Shown here: positions 18,227 to 27,090 of the stretch, piece after piece | How positions within the stretch are numbered: the first letter of the stretch is position 1 | Layout: the number at the start of each line of letters is the position of its first letter | Assembly (NCBI RefSeq): GCF_000711825.1 | Contig: NZ_JONJ01000001.1 | Span: forward strand, 372,001-436,000 | Reading direction: 5' to 3' | Origin: [Clostridium] aminophilum DSM 10710 | GTDB taxonomy: Bacteria; Bacillota; Clostridia; Lachnospirales; Lachnospiraceae | Length of the DNA stretch: 64,000 bases | Program-made: the position numbers and the translations under genes | The notes under the pieces: model-generated | Seen by the model: only the letters and a program-made list of their open reading frames with translations | Databases searched by the model: none | What the model was told of the DNA's origin: nothing

Positions 18227-18258
18227 GTGATCTCCTTTCGTCGAAGGATTTATATATC

Positions 18259-18393
18259 AAAGTCTGCCTGCGGACTTTGCGCGCCGCCGGTCACCGCAAG
18301 GTGACATTTTCCTTTCCGCGGCGTGCGCTTTATTGCGAAGCTCATTTTTGTGTCACATGGAATTCGGCAGAATTCCTGTGACACAAAAATGAG
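18259..18393 (+). repeat. Dispersed two-hairpin element, copy A (most complete)
   Basis: In order it has AAAGTC...GGACTTT inverted ends, the 20-mer GCGGACTTTGCGCGCCGCCG (18270-18289) shared exactly with copy B, a first hairpin GTCACC-GCAA-GGTGAC with a GNRA loop, GCGGCGTGCGC (18318-18328), and a 24-bp second hairpin (18341-18365 with 18370-18393) closed by GGCA with a single bulged T. On the glnA sense strand it forms the end of the leader. Confidence 0.8.
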
Positions 18394-18443
18394 GCGTCCA
18401 CTCCCACACCCGGAAGAAGCTCCCGGGCGCGAAGTGAACGCCT
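18381..18443 (-). terminator. Intrinsic terminator inside the glnA leader
   Basis: On the minus strand AGGCGTTCACT pairs with AGTGGACGCCT around an inner CCCGG/CCGGG stem, followed by CATTTTTGTG. It is transcribed about 70 nt after the glnA promoter and well before glnA, so full-length glnA mRNA needs read-through. The T-run lies inside the second hairpin of repeat copy A. Confidence 0.75.
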
Positions 18444-18519
18444 TTGCTCAACTGCTGTATTCAATTCGAATCTGTAATTTCAAGTGCCTTCGAAACAACA
18501 TAATTTTTTTCATGTACCA

Positions 18520-18548
18520 TTTATAGCAAGTCTGATTTCGCAAGTCAA
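18520..18548 (-). promoter_or_regulatory. glnA promoter
   Basis: TTGACT, a 17-base spacer and TATAAA on the minus strand, about 300 bases upstream of the glnA ATG. Confidence 0.75.
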
Positions 18549-18707
18549 CATTTTTCAGAGAATTCCCTGTCGGAAAATCCGCCTGTAAAAACAGGCATTA
18601 TTTATGCACATTTTCCAACTTCTGAGCCAAACTCCCCGTAAACACATAAATACGGAAGGTTTGTCGCCGCATAATGCTTTCCCCGAAAGATTATTTTCAA
18701 AATTCTC

Positions 18708-18736
18708 TTGACATCACAAAAAGATGTGACTACAAT
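18708..18736 (+). promoter_or_regulatory. asnB-glnN promoter with an inverted repeat in its spacer
   Basis: Perfect TTGACA, a 17-base spacer and TACAAT. The spacer carries the inverted repeat TCACA-N6-TGTGA (18714-18729), a plausible operator. The start would be near 18743, giving a leader of about 276 nt. Confidence 0.85.
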
Positions 18737-18818
18737 GTGCAACATAAAATTTCATCCGCGAAACGATGGGACTTGCGAGGAGGCTTTTCCCATCCGGATA
18801 TCATACGACTCAAAGCAC

Positions 18819-18869
18819 AGAGGGCAATGGCGCCGATCAGAACTGATCGTGTCACTGCCCTCTTTTTTT
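18819..18869 (+). terminator. Intrinsic terminator inside the asnB leader
   Basis: AGAGGGCAATG pairs with CACTGCCCTCT (one mismatch) around a second stem CGATCAG-AA-CTGATCG and is followed by seven Ts. It lies about 75 nt after the predicted start and 150 nt before asnB. Upstream of it are GATGGGA/TCCCATC and TTTC/GAAA pairings that could form alternative structures. Confidence 0.85.
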
Positions 18870-18878
18870 GGTGGCGCA

Positions 18879-18935
18879 CTTAGCGACGCATATTTCACTT
18901 GGCAGCTATGCTGCTTAGTGAAATAGCGTGCTGAG
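18879..18935 (+). promoter_or_regulatory. Long imperfect hairpin in the asnB 5' UTR
   Basis: CTTAGC...GCTGAG enclose TATTTCACT/AGTGAAATA and an inner GCAGC-TAT-GCTGC, giving a stem of about 25 pairs. It follows the leader terminator, so it appears only in read-through transcripts; it may protect or regulate the mRNA. Confidence 0.6.
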
Positions 18936-19018
18936 GCTGGTGTTTTCGAGCTTAGTGGCTTTGCTTTCCGTTTGAATATCCGTCTTCGCGAACACGCAAC
19001 CAATAAGGAGGAAATCAT

Positions 19019-20605
19019 ATGTGTTCAATCATGGGTTACTGCGATAAACGCGCTTCCTATGAAGTCATGAAGAAGGCGCTTGCAAAAACGAAATCCCGCG
19101 GTCCGGACGATACCCGGATCGCGCAGACCGGCAATGGCTGGATCGGCTTCAACCGCCTGGCGATCATGGATCTGTCCGACGCCGGCATGCAGCCGTTTGA
19201 GCGTAATGGGAGCTTTGCCGTCTGCAACGGTGAAATCTATGATTTCCGTCCATTGAAAAAAGATCTGGAACGTGACGGCTACACGTTCACCAGCGGAAGC
19301 GACTGTGAGATTCTTCTTCCGATGTGGGAGAAATACGGCACCGAAATGTTCCGCAAACTGGATGCCGAATACGCAATGCTGCTCTACGATGCCAAAACCG
19401 GCGGCTGGATTGCCGCCAGAGACCCGATCGGCATCCGCCCGCTCTACTACGGATACGATCAGGATGATGTCATTCTCTTCGCTTCCGAGCCGAAGAACCT
19501 CATCGGAATCTGCAGCCGGATCTTCCCGTTCCCGCCGGGACACTACTATAAAGACGGAAAGTTCATCTGTTACCGGGATCTGTGTGAAGAGTCTTCCGAT
19601 CACCCGTCCGATGTCGAGGAAGTGTGTGAACAGATCCACGATCTTCTGATCTCCGGTGTCCGGAAACGTCTCGACGCCGACGCACCGCTCGGTTTCCTTC
19701 TGAGCGGCGGTCTGGATTCCTCTCTGGTATGCGGAATCTCCGCAAAACTCATGCCGGGCAAAAAGCTCCGCACCTGGTCCATCGGCATGGACAAGGACGC
19801 CATTGACCTGAAATACGCCCGTGAAGTTGCCGACTATATCCAGTCCGAGCACCACGAAGTCATCATCAGCAAAGACGACGTCATCCAGGCGCTGGAGCCG
19901 GTCATCGCGGCGCTCGGCACCTACGACATCACCACAATCCGCGCTTCCATCGGTATGTATCTGGTATGCAAAGCGATCCATGAGGACAGCGATGTCCGCG
20001 TTCTTCTGACCGGTGAGATCTCCGACGAGCTCTTCGGCTACAAGTACACCGACTTTGCGCCGGATCCGGAAAGTTTCCAGCAGGAGGCCCAGAAGCGCAT
20101 CCGCGAGATTCATCAGTACGATGTTCTCCGCGCGGACCGCTGCATCGCGGTCAACAGCATTGAAGCCCGCGTGCCGTTCGGCGATCTCGATTTCGTGGAC
20201 TACGTCATGAAGATCGATCCGGCCAGAAAGATGAACACCTACGGCATCGGCAAATACCTTCTGCGCCACGCATTTGAGAAGGACGAGCTGATCCCCCACG
20301 ACATTCTGATGAGAGAAAAGGCAGCATTTTCCGACGCCGTCGGTCACTCGCTCCGCGATGATCTGATGGAGTATGCGGAGTCCTTCTACACCGACGAGGA
20401 GTTCCGGGCGCGCTGCGAAAAATATGAGTTTGCGACGCCATTTACCAAAGAGTCCCTGTTATACCGGGAGATCTTCGAGAAATACTATCCCGGTCAGGCA
20501 ATGCTCGTAAAGGATTTCTGGATGCCGAACCGCAGCTGGAAGGGCTGTGATGTCACAGACCCGTCCGCACGAGTTCTCTCCAACTACGGCAAGTCCGGCG
20601 AATAA
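19019..20605 (+). CDS. asnB: Asparagine synthetase, glutamine-hydrolysing
   Basis: AsnB transfers the amide of glutamine to aspartate. The 528-residue protein starts MCSIMGY, placing the nucleophilic Cys at position 2 after Met removal. The N-terminal glutaminase domain covers about residues 2-195 (SRGPDDT, CNGEIYDF), and the synthetase domain has the pyrophosphate loop LLSGGLDSSLVCG near 230. A strong AAGGAGG site lies seven bases before the ATG. It shares a transcript with glnN (45-base gap), behind a leader with a terminator, so asparagine and glutamine synthesis are co-regulated here. Confidence 0.96.
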   Translation: MCSIMGYCDKRASYEVMKKALAKTKSRGPDDTRIAQTGNGWIGFNRLAIMDLSDAGMQPFERNGSFAVCNGEIYDFRPLKKDLERDGYTFTSGSDCEILLPMWEKYGTEMFRKLDAEYAMLLYDAKTGGWIAARDPIGIRPLYYGYDQDDVILFASEPKNLIGICSRIFPFPPGHYYKDGKFICYRDLCEESSDHPSDVEEVCEQIHDLLISGVRKRLDADAPLGFLLSGGLDSSLVCGISAKLMPGKKLRTWSIGMDKDAIDLKYAREVADYIQSEHHEVIISKDDVIQALEPVIAALGTYDITTIRASIGMYLVCKAIHEDSDVRVLLTGEISDELFGYKYTDFAPDPESFQQEAQKRIREIHQYDVLRADRCIAVNSIEARVPFGDLDFVDYVMKIDPARKMNTYGIGKYLLRHAFEKDELIPHDILMREKAAFSDAVGHSLRDDLMEYAESFYTDEEFRARCEKYEFATPFTKESLLYREIFEKYYPGQAMLVKDFWMPNRSWKGCDVTDPSARVLSNYGKSGE

Positions 20606-20650
20606 GCCGTTCCTGTATAAAGCGATCAAGTTCAAGAAAGGAGTTCCATT

Positions 20651-22771
20651 ATGGAAATGTCAAAAGAGGTCAAATTCTCCGTGCCGGAGATCTACGGTAG
20701 TCTGGTATTCGGCGACCGCGTCATGAAAGAACGCCTCCCGAAAGAAACCTACAAGGCGCTTCATCAGGCCATCGAGGAAGGTCGAAGCCTTGATCTGAAT
20801 GTTGCGAATACCGTCGCGGCAATCATGAAGAACTGGGCGATCGAGCACGGTGCAACACATTTCACACACTGGTTCCAGCCGATGACCGGCTTCACGGCAG
20901 AAAAGCATGACAGCTTTATCAGCCCGATGCCGAACGGTACAGCACTGATGGAATTCTCCGGAAAAGAACTTGTAAAGGGTGAGCCGGACGCATCCAGCTT
21001 CCCGAGCGGCGGCATCCGCGCCACCTTCGAGGCAAGAGGTTATACCGCATGGGATCCGAGTTCCCCGGCCTTCGTCAAGGACGGCACTCTCTACATTCCG
21101 ACCGCATTCTGCGCTTACGGCGGCCAGGCACTCGACAAGAAGACCCCGCTTCTCAAGTCCATGGAAGAGCTGAACCGGGAAGCCGTTCGCATGCTTCATC
21201 TTCTCGGCATGCCGGAGGTAAAACGCGTTGACGTCTCCCTCGGCTCCGAACAGGAGTATTTCCTGGTAGACAAGGCGCTCTACAAGCAGAGAAAGGATCT
21301 CCTCTTCACCGGAAGAACCCTCCTCGGTGCAGCCGCTCCGAAGGGTCAGGAGATGGAGGATCACTATTTCGGCGTTCTGAAGCCGAGAATCGCGGCATTT
21401 ATGCATGATCTCGACACCGAGCTCTGGAAGCTGGGCGTTCCGGCCAAGACCAAACACAACGAGGTTGCGCCGGCTCAGTACGAGCTTGCGCCGATCTTCG
21501 AGAACATCAACATTGCCGTCGATCACAACCAGCTCGTCATGGAAATCATGAAGAAGGTTGCCGACCGCCACGATTTTGCCTGCCTGCTTCACGAGAAGCC
21601 GTTCGAGCGCATCAACGGTTCCGGCAAGCACAACAACTGGTCCATGTGCACCGATACCGGCATCAATCTTCTCGACCCGGGCGATACCCCGATGGAGAAC
21701 CTTGCATTCCTTGTATTCCTGACCGCGACCATTGCGGCGGTTGACAAGTACGCGGACGCTCTCCGCTGTGCGGTTGCCACTGCCGGAAATGATCACCGCC
21801 TGGGCGCAAATGAAGCGCCGCCGGCTGTCATTTCCATCTTCGTCGGCACCGAGCTTGAGCATGTTCTGACCTCGCTGATCAACGGCACGCCGCTTGAGTG
21901 CGCAGAGGATTCCGTCATGAAGTTCGGAGCGCACGTTCTGCCGGCATTCCACAAGGACAACACCGACCGCAACCGTACATCCCCGTTTGCCTTCACCGGC
22001 AACAAGTTTGAATTCCGTATGCCGGGCAGCGCGCTGTCCTGTGCGGATCCCAACATTGTCCTGAACACCGCGGTAGCCGAGATGCTCTCCGAGATGAATG
22101 CGAAGCTCATGGACGTGGAACCGGAATCCATCGAAAATACGGTTCGGGCACTCTTAAAGAGTATGCTCATGGAGCATCAGCGCATCATTTTCAACGGAAA
22201 CGGCTACACCGATGAGTGGCTTGCGGAAGCGGCAAAGCGCGGCCTTCCGAACCTTCCTTCCGTACCGGACGCAATGCCGTCCCTGATCTCCGAAAAGAAC
22301 CTTGATCTCTTCACAAAGCACGGAATCTTTACCGCAGAAGAGCTGAACGCCCGCTATGCGATCCGTCTGGAGAACTATTCCAAGACCATCCATATCGAGG
22401 CACTGACACTGCAGGATATGGTCCGCAAAGACTTTACCCCGGCCCTCTTCCGCTATATGTGTACTCTGGAGACCGAAATTCTCCAGAAACGCGCGGTACT
22501 GCCGGATCTTCCGTCCACACTGGAAGAGCACATTCTCCAGCATATGTCTTCCGTTGCGGAGGCCATCGGCATCCGGATCGAAAAGATGGAGGACGATCTG
22601 CGCAAGGCGGAAGCCATCGAGGACGCACTCTCCTGCGCACGCTTCTACCACGACGTTGTCCTCGCGGATATGGATGCGCTCCGTGAGGAAGTCGACATCG
22701 CCGAGGCAGATATCCCGGATTCCGAGCTTCCGTATCCGACATACTCAAAACTGCTGTCGTCCGCGATCTGA
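20651..22771 (+). CDS. glnN: Glutamine synthetase, type III
   Basis: This 706-residue enzyme is a GSIII, the large form found in Bacteroides, cyanobacteria and many clostridia. It carries the GSIII N-terminal domain (VPEIYGSLVFGD..., HFTHWFQPMTG), the glutamate and metal sites in NEVAPAQYELAP and NNWSMCTDTG, the ADP-site region FAFTGNKFEFRMPGSA, and a long helical C-terminal part (about 570-706) special to GSIII. With glnA 2.4 kb away the organism holds two unrelated glutamine synthetases in one region. A clear AAGGAG ribosome site lies seven bases upstream. Confidence 0.96.
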   Translation: MEMSKEVKFSVPEIYGSLVFGDRVMKERLPKETYKALHQAIEEGRSLDLNVANTVAAIMKNWAIEHGATHFTHWFQPMTGFTAEKHDSFISPMPNGTALMEFSGKELVKGEPDASSFPSGGIRATFEARGYTAWDPSSPAFVKDGTLYIPTAFCAYGGQALDKKTPLLKSMEELNREAVRMLHLLGMPEVKRVDVSLGSEQEYFLVDKALYKQRKDLLFTGRTLLGAAAPKGQEMEDHYFGVLKPRIAAFMHDLDTELWKLGVPAKTKHNEVAPAQYELAPIFENINIAVDHNQLVMEIMKKVADRHDFACLLHEKPFERINGSGKHNNWSMCTDTGINLLDPGDTPMENLAFLVFLTATIAAVDKYADALRCAVATAGNDHRLGANEAPPAVISIFVGTELEHVLTSLINGTPLECAEDSVMKFGAHVLPAFHKDNTDRNRTSPFAFTGNKFEFRMPGSALSCADPNIVLNTAVAEMLSEMNAKLMDVEPESIENTVRALLKSMLMEHQRIIFNGNGYTDEWLAEAAKRGLPNLPSVPDAMPSLISEKNLDLFTKHGIFTAEELNARYAIRLENYSKTIHIEALTLQDMVRKDFTPALFRYMCTLETEILQKRAVLPDLPSTLEEHILQHMSSVAEAIGIRIEKMEDDLRKAEAIEDALSCARFYHDVVLADMDALREEVDIAEADIPDSELPYPTYSKLLSSAI

Positions 22772-22953
22772 TCGGATTGCGGTTCCTGTCCCCGACTGCA
22801 GTCCGCGGTTAAACCGCACGTTGCAGCCGGCCTGAATGAACATTCGCTTTTTACTTTACTTTATCAGGCCAGCCGGCATGCTCATGTTGAGCCTGCCGGC
22901 CAACGGAAAAGCCGGTTCGGAATCCCTCTTCAAATTCCCATAACCGGTAATCG

Positions 22954-22986
22954 TCGGCCTGACAGCACCCCGTCAGGCCGATTTTT
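22954..22986 (+). terminator. Terminator of the asnB-glnN operon
   Basis: TCGGCCTGAC pairs perfectly with GTCAGGCCGA over an eight-base loop, followed by TTTTT. It is 180 bases beyond glnN. Confidence 0.9.
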
Positions 22987-23184
22987 GCTATGCGTGATCG
23001 GTCCACCGGTCCCCGTGTTCGCATGGGCCCCGGCGGCTGTCGCGATATCGGGTGAATGCTGCAGAAAAGTTTCACCCGAAAACCATGAGTGAACACTGAA
23101 AAACGTTTCGCTCAACTACCATACTGGTATACCGCCGCCTCCTCGGCTGGTGTACCGATCGTTCTCGTACCCCCATATGAGAAC

Positions 23185-23365
23185 CAACAAAGTCCGCAGG
23201 CGGTCTTCAGCTCCCACTCTCTTCATTCCCGAAGAGAGCCGCGCGGACTTTGCGCGCCGCCGCTGGTCTCCGTAAGGTGACATCTTCGTTTCAGCGACGT
23301 GCGCATCCTCGCGGAGCGTTCTTTGTGTTATGGGAATTTCGGAGAAATTTATATAACACAAAGAA
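23185..23365 (+). repeat. Dispersed two-hairpin element, copy B
   Basis: It shares the exact 20-mer GCGGACTTTGCGCGCCGCCG (23243-23262) with copy A. Its AAAGTCCGC/GCGGACTTT inverted ends enclose an extra CTCTCTTC/GAAGAGAG hairpin. Then come TCTCC-GTAA-GGTGA, GCGACGTGCGC (one mismatch to copy A), GCGGAGCG, and a terminal hairpin TTCTTTGTGTTAT/ATAACACAAAGAA. Confidence 0.8.
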
Positions 23366-23417
23366 AAGACCGATGTGTATCGCTCCCTCCTTTGCGCTGC
23401 ACACCGGTCTTTTTTTG
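23366..23417. terminator. Bidirectional terminator of the isocitrate dehydrogenase gene
   Basis: AAGACCG-A-TGTG pairs with CACA-C-CGGTCTT. The plus strand has seven Ts after it; the minus strand reads CTTTTCTTTG. It starts immediately beyond the stop codon of the minus-strand gene. Confidence 0.8.
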
Positions 23418-24419
23418 TTACTTCAGTGCGGCAATCACCGCCTCAATATATTCATCCGTCGATGCTGTTCCGTGAAGATCACCGGTCAGATGTTTTCCTT
23501 CTGCGAGAACATCATCCACCGCCCTGCGAATCTTCGCGGCACATTCCTTTTCACCGAGATACTCCAGCATCAGGCAGGCCGACCAGAGAAATGCCGTCGG
23601 ATTGGCAAGATGCTTTCCCGCGATATCCGGCGCGCTGCCGTGTACCGCCTCAAACATAGCGTAATCATCGCCGATATTGCTGGACGGAACAAGTCCCAGG
23701 CCGCCGATCAGTCCGCTGCAGAGGTCAGAGAGAATATCGCCGAACAGATTCTCCATGACCATGACATCGAACTTTGTCGGATCGATCACCAGCTGCATGC
23801 AGGTCGCATCGACGATCCTGTCATCCGCTTCAATCTGCGGATACTCTTTTGCAATCTCACGGAACTCGGAAAGAATCATTCCCTCCGTCATCTTCAGAAT
23901 GTTTGCCTTATGAACGCATGTTACTTTCCTGCGGTTGTTCTTCACTGCATAATCAAAAGCCGCACGGATGATTCTTCGCGTCGCTTTTCTGGTAGTCAGA
24001 CGGATCGCTTCCGCGGTATCCTCATCCACCATATTTTCCTTTCCGATGTACATTCCCTCTGTATTTTCACGGAAAATAACCACGTCGACATTTTCAAAAC
24101 GGGTCTTTACCGCGCTGTTGGAGCGAACCGGACGGATATTCGCGTAAAGGTCATACTTCGTTCGCAGAGTTACGTTCAGGGAGCGAAAACCGAAGCCGAC
24201 CGGCGTGGTGATCGGAGCTTTGAGAAGCACTCTGTTTTTTTCAAACGAAGCATACGCTTCATCCGGAATCAGTTTGCCGTTCGTCTCCCACTCTTTCTGT
24301 CCGACATTGAACATCTCGTACTCCAGCGGTGCTCCCGCTGCTTCCAGAACCTTCAGAACGCTGTCGGTGATCTCCGGGCCGATGCCGTCCCCCCGAAATA
24401 CGGTAATTGTCTTTTTCAT
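23418..24419 (-). CDS. icd: NAD-type isocitrate/isopropylmalate dehydrogenase family protein, probably isocitrate dehydrogenase
   Basis: The 333-residue protein is a beta-decarboxylating dehydrogenase. It has GDGIGPEI at the N-terminus, the substrate segment [20 protein letters not shown] typical of NAD-dependent isocitrate dehydrogenase and not of LeuB, metal ligands in DATCMQLV and [10 protein letters not shown], and the nucleotide loop [11 protein letters not shown] start at ATG 24419 with GGAGA eight bases upstream fits the family; a longer frame upstream passes through a small direct repeat and is unlikely. It is last in a DUF6282-matC-icd operon, so a different hydroxy-acid substrate, such as tartrate, is possible. 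Confidence 0.82.
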   Translation of the reverse strand: MKKTITVFRGDGIGPEITDSVLKVLEAAGAPLEYEMFNVGQKEWETNGKLIPDEAYASFEKNRVLLKAPITTPVGFGFRSLNVTLRTKYDLYANIRPVRSNSAVKTRFENVDVVIFRENTEGMYIGKENMVDEDTAEAIRLTTRKATRRIIRAAFDYAVKNNRRKVTCVHKANILKMTEGMILSEFREIAKEYPQIEADDRIVDATCMQLVIDPTKFDVMVMENLFGDILSDLCSGLIGGLGLVPSSNIGDDYAMFEAVHGSAPDIAGKHLANPTAFLWSACLMLEYLGEKECAAKIRRAVDDVLAEGKHLTGDLHGTASTDEYIEAVIAALK

Positions 24420-24652
24420 CTCTGATCTCTCCTTTTCTGATATCTCTCTTTCTGATATCTCCTGTGCCGCCGCGGGATTCGCCATTGCGCCGGCCTGAAT
24501 TTTCATGCAACCTTCACGGAGCTTTCAATAGTAACATTCGGGGGACAGAATCAACTCCCGTCCCCGTATGTGTTTCGTATGTGTTTTCGTTATTCTGCTG
24601 TTTTTGATCCCGCATTGTCCTCGGATTGCGGACAGTTGACGTTTGTCTTCTT

Positions 24653-25963
24653 TTACAGCATCATCGCAACGACAAAGTTATATGCCGCGCAGACGAGCAC
24701 GCTGACCGGAACGCCGACCAGAAGCAGACGGCTGAACAGGGTATTTCTCTCTTCTTCATTGCCAAGCGATCCGAGAATCAGAGAACCGCCGGAAGAGAAC
24801 GGGCTGATCGCACTGGACTGGGCACCCAGAACGGTGCAGGCAAACAGCACCGCGCCGCTGAGGCCGGTTGCCGCAGACAGTCCCGGAATCAGCGGGAACA
24901 GCGCCGGTGCAACAACACCCGTAGTGGAACTGAAGAAACTCATAAATGCGCCGACAAAACTGAATGCGATCGGGATAAACGGCTTCGGAACGTTGGAGCC
25001 GATCCATGCGGACAGCAGTTCAATGGTACCCGCTTTTACCGCAACGGCAATCAGCATTCCCGCTCCCGCAATCATGATGATGGTGTTCCACGGAATCTTT
25101 GCAATCGCTTCTTTCTGCGGCGCAAGCTTCATGAGAAGTGCAATCACCGCAAAGATAATCGCAACCAGACCGACATCCACCTTGCCGCTGATGTATTTGA
25201 TGGAGGCATTGGCCGGCATCAGAATCTGCAGAAGCGGGAAGATCAGAACGATGGCCATCATGCTGAGCATGAGAGTCAATGTGGTCTTCTGTACGGCATT
25301 GAACGGCTCCGGTTTCTTAAAGGTCACGCCTTTTCCGATGTTCCGGTTCGCTTTCACAAAGAAACGGTAGCCGGAGATCAGAATCAGGGAAAATACAACC
25401 GCAAACAGGAAAATCTGCATTTCCATTCCAAAGGTATCGATTACCGCGCCGCTCTCCTTCTCGTACGCAGTCTCCGCAAGGCCGCGGAATACAACACCGA
25501 GGTTGGATGTCGGGAAGTTTCCTCCGGCAAGCGCACCGCAGTTGATCGCAGCCGCACCGGTCAGCTTGTCCATTCTGGACTCCTCACAGATCATCATGGT
25601 GATCGGTGCAAGAAAGGCGAGAACCGTAAAGTAAGTCGCACCCATGATGGACAGGATTACCGCAACGGCAAACAGTGCATACGGAAGAAGTCCCGGAAAC
25701 CGCCGACATGAATACAAAAGGGACGAGGACATTTTTTCAAGTGTTCCGTTGATCGCTGCAAAGTTGTAGAACAGCGAAACCGATAAAATAACAAACATGG
25801 TGTTGGTCGGCCAGAAGGCAATGACCTCCTTCGGCTTGAGGCCGAGAACAAAACATCCGATGATATAGGCAAATACCATGCAGAAAAGACCTGTGTTGAT
25901 ACCGGTCTTATACCCGAGAATGATCGCGACTGCGATCGCCAGAATAATAATTGCGCTTAGCAT
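24653..25963 (-). CDS. MatC-like dicarboxylate carrier (ion transporter superfamily)
   Basis: The 436-residue protein is almost wholly hydrophobic, with about 11-12 membrane helices. It resembles the MatC/DASS/ArsB-NhaD branch: an N-terminal MatC-like half (residues ~1-150), two re-entrant-type motifs (GGNFPTSNLG near 165 and FFSSTTGVVAPALFP near 350), and SSAISPFSSGGSL close to the C-terminus. Relatives carry dicarboxylates such as malonate, succinate or tartrate. Its neighbours are a DUF6282 protein and an isocitrate dehydrogenase-family enzyme, so the cargo is probably a di- or tricarboxylic hydroxy acid. Exact substrate cannot be read from sequence. Confidence 0.75.
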   Translation of the reverse strand: MLSAIIILAIAVAIILGYKTGINTGLFCMVFAYIIGCFVLGLKPKEVIAFWPTNTMFVILSVSLFYNFAAINGTLEKMSSSLLYSCRRFPGLLPYALFAVAVILSIMGATYFTVLAFLAPITMMICEESRMDKLTGAAAINCGALAGGNFPTSNLGVVFRGLAETAYEKESGAVIDTFGMEMQIFLFAVVFSLILISGYRFFVKANRNIGKGVTFKKPEPFNAVQKTTLTLMLSMMAIVLIFPLLQILMPANASIKYISGKVDVGLVAIIFAVIALLMKLAPQKEAIAKIPWNTIIMIAGAGMLIAVAVKAGTIELLSAWIGSNVPKPFIPIAFSFVGAFMSFFSSTTGVVAPALFPLIPGLSAATGLSGAVLFACTVLGAQSSAISPFSSGGSLILGSLGNEEERNTLFSRLLLVGVPVSVLVCAAYNFVVAMML

Positions 25964-26015
25964 AAATCCCCCATTTATCTATAATCGCGTTATCGTTGTC
26001 ACATAAATGAATCCA

Positions 26016-26879
26016 TCACTCTTCTATCCCCAGAAGACGATACGGAATGGTTTTTGTCATGTAGTATACCTGCTCTTCCGGAATTCCGTGATCCACCAGA
26101 TACTGCATATACTCAGCCAGCGCCAGCTCCCAGTGCGGGTTCTCCGTCTGACCGCCGTCCGTATCAACCATGACATTCTTATATCCGACCTCCTTGATGA
26201 TCTCAAGGTTGTCCGCCAGATTGCTCTTGTACTTTCCACCGCCCATATTCTGCGCGTAGCACCGCTCCAGGATGACATCGTAATCCTTTACCAGTCTTAC
26301 CTGATCCTCGATGCTCATGTTCACAACCCACCATTCCGGATGAGTGATGACAATCTTCTTTACGCCGGCATCTCTGGCTGCCTCGGTGATCACGATCGCT
26401 TCCTCCGGAGAGACATGAGCCGTTCCGAGAACCGCATCGTAATCACGGATCAGATGGAAAATGTCCTTCAGCTCCGGTACCGCTTTTCCGTCGCGAACCA
26501 GCTCAATCCCCTGCGCCGGATCCTGCCCCATCGCCTTCATGTGCTGCTTTGCGGACTGTGTCGGAAGCCAGATCTCCTTCGCGCCGAGCTTCAGCCCTTT
26601 CTCTACCGCTTCTGCATTCAGGCCGCCGATCACTTTGTTCATAACGACGCCGCCGTACATGGTGAAGCCGGTATGTTCGCCGTACCTGCTCTTCACGTAC
26701 TCATTCGTGAGATAGGCCCGGTTAACCGTAAAACCGAGATGAGACTTAATGATGATCGCGCGGGCGCCTACGCGGACTGCGGCATCCGCCAGTTCAAAAT
26801 CCGTATATGCCCGGATTCTTAGATCGGGATTTGTGTGGACGTGCATGTCACACACGCCCTTCAGTGAGATTTCTCCCAT
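26016..26879 (-). CDS. DUF6282 amidohydrolase-like protein
   Basis: The 287-residue protein begins with CDMHVHTNPDLR, the metal-binding HxH on strand 1 of an amidohydrolase TIM barrel, and has further candidate ligands in IIKSHLG, GTAHVS, ITHPEWW and DTDGGQTENPHWE. That pattern matches the DUF6282 group of predicted metal-dependent hydrolases. The ATG follows AAAGGAG. It is the first gene of the operon with the MatC-like carrier and isocitrate dehydrogenase-like enzyme, divergent from a LysR gene. Its reaction is unknown; a lactonase or hydrolase acting on an imported acid is plausible but unproven. Confidence 0.75.
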   Translation of the reverse strand: MGEISLKGVCDMHVHTNPDLRIRAYTDFELADAAVRVGARAIIIKSHLGFTVNRAYLTNEYVKSRYGEHTGFTMYGGVVMNKVIGGLNAEAVEKGLKLGAKEIWLPTQSAKQHMKAMGQDPAQGIELVRDGKAVPELKDIFHLIRDYDAVLGTAHVSPEEAIVITEAARDAGVKKIVITHPEWWVVNMSIEDQVRLVKDYDVILERCYAQNMGGGKYKSNLADNLEIIKEVGYKNVMVDTDGGQTENPHWELALAEYMQYLVDHGIPEEQVYYMTKTIPYRLLGIEE

Positions 26880-26921
26880 ACAGTACTCCTTTTTTTGATC
26901 CTGTTGTCACGTTATATCTCG

Positions 26922-27010
26922 ATTATATTCATCCGAAGCTATCGGAGAATCCTAAAATATGCTATATTATGTATCGGAAAAACCGATGGCTATGAAATCG
27001 GTATTTACCG
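26922..27010. promoter_or_regulatory. Divergent LysR control region with three palindromes
   Basis: A TATAAT (-10, minus strand, 26922-26927) with a poor -35 serves the DUF6282 operon, as expected for an activator-dependent promoter. Palindromes are TCCGA-N5-TCGGA (26932-26946), ATCGG-AAAAA-CCGAT (26973-26987, a T-N11-A LysR box) and CGGTA-TT-TACCG (26999-27010). The TCGG half-sites at 26942 and 26974 are 32 bases (three turns) apart. Confidence 0.7.
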
Positions 27011-27090
27011 CTTTCCACAGCCGGAACGTCACGCGGGCGTCGGCAGCATTCGCTCACGATCGGCTCCGTCCCCTGAAACGAAAGGATCCC

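Larger units (their letters stand above)
22772..23417. other. Convergent intergenic region rich in hairpins
   Basis: Between glnN (+) and the isocitrate dehydrogenase gene (-). It holds the glnN terminator, repeat copy B and a shared terminator, listed separately, and further small palindromes: GCGGTT/AACCGC near 22805, GCCGGC pairs near 22872-22900, and GCCGGTT/AACCGGT at about 22911-22949. No coding sequence is convincing. Confidence 0.6.

Noticed and set aside
18743-18818. Glutamine riboswitch (glnA RNA) before asnB
   Set aside because: The conserved GACGGAAGUAGG-type core is not present in the leader.
20660-21952. Long minus-strand open frame opposite glnN
   Set aside because: It mirrors a clear glutamine synthetase; composition is that of an antisense shadow.
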